A stretch of 64,000 nucleotides of DNA from Parashewanella tropica. GTDB taxonomy: Bacteria; Pseudomonadota; Gammaproteobacteria; Enterobacterales; Shewanellaceae. A program made the translations under genes and the position numbers. Location of the stretch: NCBI RefSeq assembly GCF_004358445.1, contig NZ_CP037951.1:669501-733500 (forward strand), given 5' to 3'. The notes below the pieces were generated by a model. It had not been told where the DNA came from, ran no database searches, and saw nothing but the letters and a program-made list of their open reading frames with translations. Position 1 is the first letter of the stretch; every line of letters begins with the position of its first letter. This document shows positions 56,879 to 64,000 of this stretch, piece after piece.

Positions 56879-57409
56879 ATGAAACACACCATTGAAGAAA
56901 TGATCTCGGCTGCTGAAATCGATACCATACTCGATCGATTGGCTGACGAAATTAATGAACATTACAAAGAACATAAGCGTTTGCTTATGGTTGGGCTACT
57001 TAAAGGCTCTGCGGTGTTTATGGCTGATTTATGTCGTCGTATTCGCGGTCATGTTGAAATCGATTTTATGGCGGTTTCAAGTTACGGTAACAAAATGACC
57101 AGCAGCCGTGATGTTCGGATTTTAAAAGATATTGATTCTGACATTGCAGGTCGTGACGTACTGATCATCGAAGACTTGATTGATTCAGGTAACACCCTTA
57201 ATAAAGTCAAAGAAATGTTGATGCTTCGCGCGCCAAAAAGCTTAGCAATTTGTACCTTGTTGGATAAACCTGAGCGTCGTGAAGTGAATGTCCATGTCGA
57301 CTTTATCGGTAAAACCATTCCAGACGAATTTATTGTGGGCTATGGTATTGATTATGCCGAGCAGTACCGCAATCTATCCTATATCGCGAAAGTGATACCT
57401 CAGGAATAA
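56879..57409 (+). CDS. hpt: Hypoxanthine phosphoribosyltransferase
   Basis: Salvages hypoxanthine and guanine to IMP and GMP using PRPP; cytosolic. The 176-residue product (ATG 56879, with GAAGG just upstream) follows the E. coli protein closely: [36 protein letters not shown], the PRPP motif [14 protein letters not shown] and [17 protein letters not shown]. The frame is open from 56864. A terminator follows, and the ABC exporter genes come next as in E. coli hpt-yadGH. Confidence 0.95.
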   Translation: MKHTIEEMISAAEIDTILDRLADEINEHYKEHKRLLMVGLLKGSAVFMADLCRRIRGHVEIDFMAVSSYGNKMTSSRDVRILKDIDSDIAGRDVLIIEDLIDSGNTLNKVKEMLMLRAPKSLAICTLLDKPERREVNVHVDFIGKTIPDEFIVGYGIDYAEQYRNLSYIAKVIPQE

Positions 57410-57421
57410 CGTAATTTTTAA

Positions 57422-57449
57422 AAAAAGCCCTGAACATTCAGGGCTTTTT
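57422..57449 (+). terminator. Terminator of hpt
   Basis: Stem AAAAAGCCCTGAA / TTCAGGGCTTTTT with a minimal loop; T-run included. Confidence 0.9.
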
Positions 57450-57479
57450 AATCTATTAATACATTAGGAGTGACAATCG

Positions 57480-58412
57480 GTGACAACCCCGCTTGCCCTA
57501 GAACTGAAACAACTTAAAAAGACCTATAAAGGCGGTGTCGAAGCCGTTAAAGGCATTGATTTAACAGTTGAGCAAGGGGACTTCTTTGCTCTGCTTGGTC
57601 CCAATGGTGCGGGTAAATCCACCACGATTGGGATCATCAGCTCTTTAGTCCAAAAAACCTCAGGCACTGTCAATGTGTTTGGTTATGATTTGGATACTCA
57701 AGTGGTACAAGCCAAACTTTCTATTGGTTTGGTTCCACAAGAGTTCAACTTCAACCAGTTTGAACCCCTTATTCAGATTCTTATCAACCAAGCGGGCTAT
57801 TATGGGGTTTCTAAAGCACAGGCTTTGGTCAGAGCTGAAAAGTATTTGAAGTTACTCGATTTATGGGACAAACGTAATACGGCATCAAGACATTTGTCAG
57901 GTGGTATGAAACGCCGCTTGATGATTGCCAGAGCCTTAATGCATGAACCAAAGCTGTTGATATTAGATGAGCCTACAGCGGGGGTGGATATCGAACTTCG
58001 TCGCTCTATGTGGGACTTTTTACAGACTATTAACAAGCAAGGCGTCACCATTATTCTGACGACTCACTACCTTGAAGAGGCCGAAATGCTGTGCCGTAAT
58101 ATCGGCATCATCGACAAAGGTGTGCTGGTGGAATGTACTAGCATGAAACAATTACTTGGTAAGCTGAATGTCGAAACCTTTGTATTTGATTTGAGAGAAG
58201 ACTGTCATCAAGCACCTGATCTTGGCTCAATTCCTTGCCGTCTTATCGATAGCCATACGTTGGAGGTCGATGTAGAAAAGTCACACGCGCTAAATAAGAT
58301 TTTTGCGCAACTGAGTGAGCAGGGCATATCTGTGATTTCAATGCGTAACAAAGCCAACCGTCTTGAAGAATTATTTGTAGGTCTGCTTGAGCAGGCTAAG
58401 GGCGAGAAATAA
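57480..58412 (+). CDS. yadG: ABC exporter ATP-binding protein, YadG-like
   Basis: Cytosolic ATPase of a two-gene ABC-2 type exporter, 310 residues. Walker A GPNGAGKSTT (about residue 40), Q-loop VPQEFNFNQF, signature LSGGMKRRL (about 140), Walker B LLILDEPTAGVD and H-loop ILTTHYLEEAE are all intact. The start is GTG at 57480 with AGGAG nine bases upstream. The permease gene overlaps its stop in TAATG. In E. coli the same pair lies next to hpt; the cargo is unknown. Confidence 0.93.
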   Translation: MTTPLALELKQLKKTYKGGVEAVKGIDLTVEQGDFFALLGPNGAGKSTTIGIISSLVQKTSGTVNVFGYDLDTQVVQAKLSIGLVPQEFNFNQFEPLIQILINQAGYYGVSKAQALVRAEKYLKLLDLWDKRNTASRHLSGGMKRRLMIARALMHEPKLLILDEPTAGVDIELRRSMWDFLQTINKQGVTIILTTHYLEEAEMLCRNIGIIDKGVLVECTSMKQLLGKLNVETFVFDLREDCHQAPDLGSIPCRLIDSHTLEVDVEKSHALNKIFAQLSEQGISVISMRNKANRLEELFVGLLEQAKGEK

Positions 58413-59182
58413 TGAGAGCCTTATATTTTACCGCTTTTAAAAGTATTTTAGGTAAAGAGATCAATCGCTTTACCCGTATTTGGATCCAAACCTTGGTTCC
58501 GCCAGCCATTACTATGACCTTATATTTTCTGATCTTTGGTAATCTCATTGGTAGCCGAGTCGGGCAAATGTCAGGCGTCAGTTACATGGAGTTTATTGCG
58601 CCGGGTTTGATCATGATGGCGGTGATCACTAATTCATACTCCAATGTGGCAAGTTCATTCTACAGTCAAAAATTCCAACGCAATATTGAAGAAGTCATGG
58701 TCGCGCCAGTGCCATATTTTGTGATGATTGCAGGTTTCGTAGGCGGCGGTGTTTGTCGTGGTCTGATAGTCGGCGCGATTGTTACAGGCGTTGCCATGTG
58801 CTTTGTGGACATTCAAATGCACAACCCATTACTTGTTGTGTTAACGGTAATGCTGACGTCCATTTTATTTGCGTTAGGTGGCTTGGTGAATGCGGTATTT
58901 GCCAAAAACTTTGACGACATCAGTATTGTACCGACGTTTGTATTAACACCGCTGACTTACCTTGGTGGCGTGTTTTATTCGTTAAGCTTACTTCCTGATT
59001 TTTGGAAAGGCGTATCAGCCTTGAATCCAATCGTATATATGATCAACGTATTCCGCTACGGATTCTTAGGTGTGGCGGATATGAGTGTTCCTTTGTCGCT
59101 AACCATCATTGTTGGGTTTTGTGTAGGTTTGTGGTGTTTAGCTTACTATTTGGTTTCTAGAGGGATTGGGTTAAGAAGTTAA
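58412..59182 (+). CDS. yadH: ABC-2 type exporter permease, YadH-like
   Basis: Inner-membrane subunit of 256 residues with six membrane segments and an ABC-2 family signature (FGNLIGSRVGQMSGVSYMEF, then IAPGLIMMAVI). The C-terminal part has LTPLTYLGGVFYSLSLLP, typical of these exporters. ATG overlaps the YadG stop by one base, so the two are translated together. It is the last gene before the accessory repeat segment that starts at about 59.2 kb. Confidence 0.92.
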   Translation: MRALYFTAFKSILGKEINRFTRIWIQTLVPPAITMTLYFLIFGNLIGSRVGQMSGVSYMEFIAPGLIMMAVITNSYSNVASSFYSQKFQRNIEEVMVAPVPYFVMIAGFVGGGVCRGLIVGAIVTGVAMCFVDIQMHNPLLVVLTVMLTSILFALGGLVNAVFAKNFDDISIVPTFVLTPLTYLGGVFYSLSLLPDFWKGVSALNPIVYMINVFRYGFLGVADMSVPLSLTIIVGFCVGLWCLAYYLVSRGIGLRS

Positions 59183-59198
59183 TTTTTTTGTAGAGTGA

Positions 59199-59454
59199 GA
59201 ATTTCTACGAAATTCTAGAAAGTCGTGGTGTTGCACACCACACAGCCAAAAGGGGAAGCCTCCAGCTGCTTCCCCTTTTGAATCCCCTGAGCCGCCCCAA
59301 CGAAGCTAACCGTTTCCAACGTGATTGAATAAATGCCTAACGGCTCTGATGGTACATCCATGTACCTCAGAGCCTAGCCCAACGTCCATGTTGGGCTTAC
59401 GTCATTTTTTCATTCAATCACATTTGAAACAGCTTCGAGGGGGGGAAGTTGTAG
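59199..59454 (+). repeat. Structured repeat, copy 1
   Basis: About 255 bases without coding function. Helices in order: P0 GAATTTC/GAAATTC (59199-59215); linker TAGAAAGTCG; P1 GTGGTG/CACCAC (59225-59241); P2, a 12-base stem at 59248-59279 with loop CTCCAGCT. Then a long closing stem follows: CCCC with GGGG, CGAAGCT with AGCTTCG, GTTTC with GAAAC, and GTGATTGAAT (59321-59330) with ATTCAATCAC (59412-59421). It encloses P4 GGCTCTGA..TCAGAGCC (59342-59374) and P5 AGCCCAAC/GTTGGGCT (59376-59397). The 63-codon frame crossing it is an artefact of the repeat. Confidence 0.85.
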
Positions 59455-59475
59455 CCTGCAAGGTTTTGTTTCGTC

Positions 59476-59495
59476 ACACCTGTGAAGACAGGTGT
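59476..59495. other. Hairpin between repeat copies 1 and 2
   Basis: ACACCTG/CAGGTGT with a six-base loop, in the 67 bases separating copies 1 and 2. Its role is unknown. Confidence 0.4.
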
Positions 59496-59521
59496 CCAGT
59501 GTCTTTGCTTTTTTGAAGCAA

Positions 59522-59778
59522 GAATTTTTGCAAAATTCTAGAAAGTCGTGGGCTTTCTGCCCACTCCCGACCAAGAAAGGGGTCACCAGTAACCCCTCTC
59601 TTGGATCTCTCCGTGCCGCCCCAATGAAGCTAAACGTTCCCAATGTGATTGAATAAATGCCTAACGGCTCTGATGGTACATCCATGTACCCCAGAGCCTA
59701 GCCCAACGTCCATGTTGGGCTTACGTCATTTTTTCATTCAATCACATTTGAAACAGCTTCGAGGGGGGGAGGTTGTAG
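59522..59778 (+). repeat. Structured repeat, copy 2
   Basis: Same plan as copy 1, in the same orientation. P0 is GAATTTT/AAAATTC (59522-59538), P1 GTGGGC/GCCCAC (59548-59564), P2 CCAAGA.AGGGGT with ACCCCT.TCTTGG (59571-59604, loop CACCAGTA). The last 127 bases (59645-59771) differ from 59321-59447 at a single base. P0, P1 and P2 thus differ in sequence but stay paired, while the 3' half is almost identical. Confidence 0.85.
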
Positions 59779-60011
59779 ACTGCGATGGAATATGTATTAG
59801 GTATAGATTTTTTGATTTCCAAGTGAGCAATTTCCTGCGTACATAACAAAGAATCAGTTCGTAACCCCGAGCCTATTAGTTGCTATATACCTTTAGAAGA
59901 GAGTTGTGGTTATGAGTACTCGTTTTTTCTACCATGCCCTAGTATAGTGCTTATTAATCAACAGCCTTTTAAACATAGAGTGTCATCAAAGTGATGTGTC
60001 AGGAGAGCTTA
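59779..60011 (+). other. AT-rich leader of the two-gene module
   Basis: About 230 bases between repeat copy 2 and the small membrane protein gene. No gene is supported. It contains runs of T and possible promoter elements but no recognisable operator or terminator. Confidence 0.3.
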
Positions 60012-60194
60012 ATGCAATGGATAATGGATAACAAAGAATGGGTATTTAGTGGTATTGGGGTTTTTATTTTTAGCTTGATAGCTACATTTTTCCTTAGAAG
60101 AAAAAGCACAATTACTCAGACCCAAAAATCTGGAGGTAACTCTAAAAACTATCAAGCTACAGGTGACATTAATATCGGTACTAAAGATGATTAA
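60012..60194 (+). CDS. Small single-pass membrane protein, 60 aa
   Basis: A tiny protein with an N-terminal segment MQWIMDNKEWVFSGIGVFIF leading into one membrane helix (about residues 11-28), an Arg/Lys anchor (RRK) and a polar tail ending GGNSKNYQATGDINIG plus five residues. The G-G-N-S-x-N-Y-Q-x-x-G-D-I-N-I-G tail is a motif I know from many small accessory membrane proteins of unknown role. ATG 60012 has AGGAG six bases upstream; the GTG at 59991 is not needed. Its last eight bases overlap the start of the next gene, so the two are coupled. Confidence 0.8.
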   Translation: MQWIMDNKEWVFSGIGVFIFSLIATFFLRRKSTITQTQKSGGNSKNYQATGDINIGTKDD

Positions 60195-61245
60195 GGATAA
60201 GGTTCAAAAACAAGAGGCAGGAGATGACTCTACAAACCTTCAAGCACAATCCATTATTGTTAACCAAGGTATTACCTACTCTGATGCAAAAGATATTGCT
60301 CTTGATGTATATAAAGCTAATTTCCTACAGCTGTCTCAAGATGCTGCGCAAGTCGCAAGAGAAAGAGCTGAAGAGTTAACAGATAATTTTCTTCAAAAAT
60401 TACAACAAGAAAATGAGCCAGCAGTAGAAGCAATGAATGATCCATCTATGCAAGCTGCGTTATATGAAGCACAAAAACAGTATGCAAAAACTGGTGACAA
60501 AGATTTAGAAGGGTTGCTTGTTGATATTTTGGTTGAACGAGCTGCTACAAGTGAAAGAACCATTCATCAAATTGTATTAGATGAAGCGCTTGAAGTAGCT
60601 GCAAAGTTAACAGCGGAGCAAATGGATGCTCTGACAATAAACTTTCTCATAACTCGAACATCCAATGGAGCTTTGAGTAATCTATCAGCTATTCCGAATT
60701 ACATAACAACGCATTTAGCTCCATTTCTAACTAACCTTCGTAGCGAGACCTCTTGTTATGAGCATTTAGAGTATGTTGGTTGTGGCTCTTTGATGCATGT
60801 GGGAGGATTAAATTCTATTGAGCTAATATATCAAGCAGCGTATGGTGGTTTGTTTTCTAAAGGCTTTAATAATGAACGTTTAGAAAATGAAATTGCAGAA
60901 CCTTATAGTTACCCAAAACTAATTACTAATTGCCTACATGATGCTAATTTGCTGCAAGTTAATGCTGTAAACGTTGATGTCATCAACCAGACATGTAAAA
61001 ACGAGAATATTCCAGAAGATATAAAGCAGAAATTTGTAAATCTTTTCAACTCAACCCTGATGAATCCTCAAGAAATTAAGGAATACCTCATTAAAGTATC
61101 GCCAGAAATCGAACCATTGTTCAAACTTTGGGGGAACTCTGGATTGTCCAAGCTTACCCTCACAACAGTTGGTATTGCTATCGCTCAGGCAAATTTTCGA
61201 AGAAAGACAGGTATAAAGCTAGAACTCTCAATTTGGGTTATGTAA
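60187..61245 (+). CDS. LPO_1073/Vpar_1526-like family protein, 352 aa
   Basis: Soluble, mostly helical. The N-terminus (MIKDKVQKQEAGDDSTNLQA) repeats the theme of the neighbour's tail, a G-D-x-S-T-N-L-Q-A motif, then SIIVNQGITYSDAKDIALDV. From memory this is the pattern of the LPO_1073/Vpar_1526 family, whose function I do not know; a search is needed to confirm. No catalytic motif is visible. ATG 60187 overlaps the stop of the small membrane protein gene by eight bases; the frame is open from 60163. The module is bounded by structured repeats, suggesting that it moves or was inserted as a unit. Defence or stress sensing is possible but untested. Confidence 0.72.
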   Translation: MIKDKVQKQEAGDDSTNLQAQSIIVNQGITYSDAKDIALDVYKANFLQLSQDAAQVARERAEELTDNFLQKLQQENEPAVEAMNDPSMQAALYEAQKQYAKTGDKDLEGLLVDILVERAATSERTIHQIVLDEALEVAAKLTAEQMDALTINFLITRTSNGALSNLSAIPNYITTHLAPFLTNLRSETSCYEHLEYVGCGSLMHVGGLNSIELIYQAAYGGLFSKGFNNERLENEIAEPYSYPKLITNCLHDANLLQVNAVNVDVINQTCKNENIPEDIKQKFVNLFNSTLMNPQEIKEYLIKVSPEIEPLFKLWGNSGLSKLTLTTVGIAIAQANFRRKTGIKLELSIWVM

Positions 61246-61317
61246 ACATAATAAGTTATGCTCAAAAATCAAATTTTCAATATTGTTTAAAAAATAACAA
61301 ATCGAAGAGACACCCAA

Positions 61318-61560
61318 GTCCCCTTGAAGCTGTTTCGGAGATAATTGAATAACAAAATGGCGTGAGCCTGACATGGATGTCAGGCTAGGCTCTGAGGTAC
61401 ATGGATGTACCATCAGAGGCGTTAGGCATTTATTCAATTATCTCCGAAACGCTCAGCTTCGTGGGGCGGCACGGGGAGATGAAAGAGGGGGATTGCTGGT
61501 GATCCCCCTTTTTCACGGGTGTGGGTGGTAAACCCACGACTTTCTATGCTTCGGAGAAGC
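61318..61560 (-). repeat. Structured repeat, copy 3 (inverted)
   Basis: Read on the minus strand it has the same order of helices. P0 is GCTTC/GAAGC with loop TCC (61548-61560), P1 GTGGGT/ACCCAC (61521-61537), P2 GGGGGAT/ATCCCCC with loop CACCAGCA (61487-61508). The closing stem GTTTCGGAGATAATTGAAT (61432-61450 on the minus strand) pairs perfectly with 61332-61350, and P5 is AGCCTGAC/GTCAGGCT. The paired changes relative to copies 1 and 2 keep every stem. It begins about 70 bases after the LPO_1073-like stop; the rest of the 474-base gap before holC is plain leader. Confidence 0.83.
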
Positions 61561-61719
61561 TTTGCTTTTATAACCAAACTCAGACAAAGAAAAAGTCACT
61601 GGATACCCGATAAAAACATTCGGGCATGACATTCAAACCGACACTTATAAGTTGTCCGTACTTATAACCAAAATCCTGTATACTCATCCCCTTACCAACC
61701 CCAACAACAAAGGACAACA

Positions 61720-62157
61720 ATGACTCAAGGCACTTTTTATTTAATGCAGTCCAACAGCACTGAACAAGACTTGCGTCATTTTACCTGCCAGTTGGTAAAG
61801 CAAAATTATCAGCAGCAAAAGCGTATCTATTTACATTGTGGGACACGAACTCAAGCTCATGAAATGGATGATTTACTGTGGTCATTTGAGCAAGATAGTT
61901 TTATTCCCCACAACCTCAAAGGGGAAGGGCTAAAAGGTGGATCGCCAGTTGAAATTGGCTTTGATCAACAAGCTCAAATAAAAGATTACGATATTCTGAT
62001 AAATCTTGCAGACCAAGCCCCTGCTTTTGCGGTAAACTTCCCTCAAATTATTGACTTTGTTGCGGCCGATGAAACTCAAAAAGCCATCGCTCGCGACCGT
62101 TTTCGCCAATATCGCTCTATGAGTATTGAACTCAATACTCAAAATCAGAACGGTTAG
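61720..62157 (+). CDS. holC: DNA polymerase III subunit chi
   Basis: Clamp-loader accessory subunit that links DnaX-psi to single-stranded DNA-binding protein during replication. The 145-residue product begins MTQGTFYLMQSNSTEQDLRH and has the conserved LHCGTRTQAHEMDDLLWSFE and FIPHNLKGEG segments, plus a LINLADQAPAF strand. ATG has AAGGA five bases upstream. A -10-like TATACT lies at 61679-61684. It is followed by valS, the usual partner, with a palindromic repeat between them; the usual upstream partner pepA is not here, displaced by the accessory segment. Confidence 0.94.
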   Translation: MTQGTFYLMQSNSTEQDLRHFTCQLVKQNYQQQKRIYLHCGTRTQAHEMDDLLWSFEQDSFIPHNLKGEGLKGGSPVEIGFDQQAQIKDYDILINLADQAPAFAVNFPQIIDFVAADETQKAIARDRFRQYRSMSIELNTQNQNG

Positions 62158-62197
62158 CTAGGTGTGTGGCTGTAGAAGATCTCAGTCGATGCACAGA

Positions 62198-62293
62198 AGA
62201 GCAATAGTACGATAAGACAACCGTCCGTGACAGGACGTCACGGTCGTCAGCACAAGGATGTGCGTTTCAGTTGTCGTTCGTACTATTGCTCTT
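62198..62293 (+). repeat. 96 bp palindromic repeat, copy 3
   Basis: Ends AAGAGCAATAGTACG and CGTACTATTGCTCTT are perfect inverted repeats. The interior CCGTGAC..GTCACGG and GCAC..GTGC hairpins match copies 1 and 2. It lies between holC and valS and may affect read-through. Confidence 0.88.
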
Positions 62294-62356
62294 TCTAATC
62301 CGCTTAACAACACATATTGGCACGAACCCAATTAAGCTTTTAAAAGACGAACTCCC

Positions 62357-64000
62357 ATGGAAAAAACATACGATCCTCAGTCTATAGAACAGTCTCTTTA
62401 CCAAAACTGGGAAGAGAAAGGTTATTTCAAGCCGCATGGTGATACCACGCAAGGCAACTACTCCATTATGATCCCGCCTCCGAATGTGACAGGTAGCCTA
62501 CACATGGGGCACGCATTCCAAGACACCATTATGGATACCTTAACCCGCTATCAGCGTATGAAAGGTAAAAACACATTATGGCAAGTGGGTACTGACCATG
62601 CGGGTATCGCAACCCAAATGCTGGTGGAGCGTAAGTTAGACGCAGAAGAAGGTAAATCTCGCCATGACTTAGGTCGTGATGCTTTCATCGACAAAGTATG
62701 GGATTGGAAAAAGCAATCTGGCGGAAACATCACTCAGCAGTTACGTCGCCTTGGTGCGTCTGTAGATTGGGATCGCGAACGTTTTACCATGGACGAAGGC
62801 TTATCAAAAGCGGTTCAAGAAGTCTTTGTTCGTTTGTATGAAGATGATTTGATCTATCGTGGTAAGCGTTTGGTGAACTGGGATCCTAAGCTTCACACTG
62901 CGATTTCTGACCTTGAAGTTGAAAACAAAGAAAAGCAAGGCAGCATGTGGCACTTGCGTTATCCACTCGCGGATAACGAATTGACCGCTGACGGTAAAGA
63001 TTACCTAGAAGTGGCGACCACTCGTCCTGAAACCATGTTAGGTGACAGCGCAGTTGCGGTTCACCCTGATGATGAGCGTTATCAAAACCTAATTGGTAAG
63101 TTTATTCTTTTACCTATCGTAAACCGTCGTATTCCAATCGTTGCTGATGATTATGTCGATATGGAATTCGGGACTGGTTGTGTGAAAATCACTCCTGCTC
63201 ACGACTTTAACGATTACGAAGTGGGTAAGCGTCACCAGCTACCAATGTTTAACATCATGACTATTGATGCGGCTATTCGTAGTGAAGCGGAAGTGGTGAA
63301 CACTGACGGCACCATCAACAAAGACATCGACGGCAGCCTACCGCAAGAATTTGCAGGTATGGAACGTTTTGCTGCTCGTAAAGCGATTGTGGCTGAGTTT
63401 GAGCGCATTGGTCTTCTTGAAAAGATTGAGCCGCATGGTTTGAAAGTGCCTTATGGCGATCGCTCTGGCGTGGTTATCGAACCACTACTGACTGACCAAT
63501 GGTACGTTGCGGTTGCGCCAATGGCGAAAACGGCCATTGAAGCGGTTGAAAACGGTGACATTAAATTTGTTCCTCAGCAGTATGAAAACATGTACTTCTC
63601 TTGGATGCGTGACATTCAAGACTGGTGTATCTCTCGTCAGCTTTGGTGGGGACACCGTATTCCAGCTTGGTATGACGAAGCGGGTAAAGTGTACGTTGGT
63701 CGAACAGAGGCGGAAGTTCGTGCTAAGCATAAATTAGCTGATTCAGTGGTGCTTCGCCAAGACGATGACGTACTGGATACTTGGTTCAGCTCGGCATTGT
63801 GGACCTTCTCAACCTTAGGTTGGCCAGACAACTTGGAAGATCTAAAAACCTTCCATCCAACGGACGTGTTGGTAACAGGTTTTGACATCATCTTCTTCTG
63901 GGTTGCCAGAATGATCATGATGACCATGCACTTCATTAAAGATGAAGACGGCAAGCCACAAGTACCATTCAAGACCGTTTATGTGACAGGTCTTATCCGT
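62357..64000 (+). CDS. valS: Valyl-tRNA synthetase, N-terminal part
   Basis: Class I aminoacyl-tRNA synthetase charging tRNA-Val. Only 548 codons lie inside the window; the frame is open to the right edge. ATG 62357 gives [20 protein letters not shown], then the HIGH motif as [17 protein letters not shown] (about residue 45), the editing CP1 domain with [19 protein letters not shown] and [17 protein letters not shown] near the end. The KMSKS motif and anticodon domain are outside. Shine-Dalgarno is weak. It is downstream of holC, the usual arrangement. Confidence 0.96.
   Translation, partial: MEKTYDPQSIEQSLYQNWEEKGYFKPHGDTTQGNYSIMIPPPNVTGSLHMGHAFQDTIMDTLTRYQRMKGKNTLWQVGTDHAGIATQMLVERKLDAEEGKSRHDLGRDAFIDKVWDWKKQSGGNITQQLRRLGASVDWDRERFTMDEGLSKAVQEVFVRLYEDDLIYRGKRLVNWDPKLHTAISDLEVENKEKQGSMWHLRYPLADNELTADGKDYLEVATTRPETMLGDSAVAVHPDDERYQNLIGKFILLPIVNRRIPIVADDYVDMEFGTGCVKITPAHDFNDYEVGKRHQLPMFNIMTIDAAIRSEAEVVNTDGTINKDIDGSLPQEFAGMERFAARKAIVAEFERIGLLEKIEPHGLKVPYGDRSGVVIEPLLTDQWYVAVAPMAKTAIEAVENGDIKFVPQQYENMYFSWMRDIQDWCISRQLWWGHRIPAWYDEAGKVYVGRTEAEVRAKHKLADSVVLRQDDDVLDTWFSSALWTFSTLGWPDNLEDLKTFHPTDVLVTGFDIIFFWVARMIMMTMHFIKDEDGKPQVPFKTVYVTGLIR

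Noticed and set aside
59321-59447. Structured repeats as integron attC sites (GCCTAAC / GTTAGGC present)
   Set aside because: The putative core does not pair with a partner at the other end as attC requires, the helices form several branches rather than one long bulged stem, and no integrase gene is seen.
59199-59454. Structured repeat as group II intron domain V
   Set aside because: AAAGTCG resembles part of domain V, but the conserved catalytic triad stem and its partner are not in place and no intron-encoded protein is present.
59325-59846. Repeated open frames starting MNKCLTALMVHPCT in the structured repeats (also on the minus strand near 61437)
   Set aside because: They arise because the repeat itself contains this frame. 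Stem pairing explains the sequence better than coding, and the C-terminal ends differ arbitrarily.
62198-62293. tRNA-like structure between holC and valS
   Set aside because: The stems belong to the palindromic repeat; no anticodon arm or T-loop sequence is present.

Overview
The window looks like chromosome of a marine gammaproteobacterium of the Shewanellaceae. The pointers are the divergent metK / tkt-epd-pgk-fba block, a ubiE-ubiJ-ubiB-tatABC run, mpl-ubiX-hpt followed by a yadGH-type ABC exporter, holC before valS, an ExeM-type nuclease with a GlyGly-CTERM-like tail, and an S46 peptidase. An orphan type III secretion translocator of the SseB/EspA family and several long lineage-specific proteins point to a host-associated relative such as Parashewanella. 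The genus is an inference from family knowledge; no search was run.

Layout. 1-2 kb: a cut-off ion channel gene and an unknown gene. 2-16 kb: central carbon genes fba, pgk, epd, tkt on the minus strand and metK on the plus strand (with tandem MetJ boxes), interrupted by three unrelated long genes, one of them protein-kinase-like. 16-27 kb: a coiled-coil membrane protein, then a long minus-strand series ubiE-ubiJ-ubiB-tatA-tatB-tatC-hypothetical-tatD-diguanylate cyclase-hemB, plus an arginase-family hydrolase. 27-43 kb: NAD(P)HX repair enzyme, an ankyrin-like protein, small conserved genes, acetyltransferases, thioredoxin-fold protein, RhlE-type helicase, two M24 peptidases, FKBP isomerase, NhaA, YqfB and a nitroreductase. 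43-52 kb: a decayed exeM fragment beside intact exeM, thioesterase, aromatic amino acid permease and S46 peptidase. 52-58 kb: NhaC-type antiporter, the SseB/EspA-like protein, then mpl, ubiX, hpt and the ABC exporter. 59-61.6 kb: an accessory segment with three copies of a structured repeat around a two-gene module. 61.7 kb to the end: holC and the first part of valS.

The most unusual signal is the repeat at 59199-59454, 59522-59778 and, inverted, 61318-61560. Several hairpins keep their position and loop while both sides of the stem change together, as expected of a structured RNA or a single-stranded DNA substrate. Two of the copies and the inverted third enclose a small membrane protein gene overlapping an LPO_1073/Vpar_1526-like gene.

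Other repeats are a 95-97 bp palindromic element (three copies), a 272 bp MITE-like element (two full copies and two relics) and two short inverted-repeat elements before nhaA. The lineage-specific proteins are scattered between housekeeping genes rather than grouped in an island. Together with the orphan translocator they may be a dispersed type III secretion cargo set; that is a hypothesis. No tRNA, rRNA, CRISPR array or intact transposase gene was seen.
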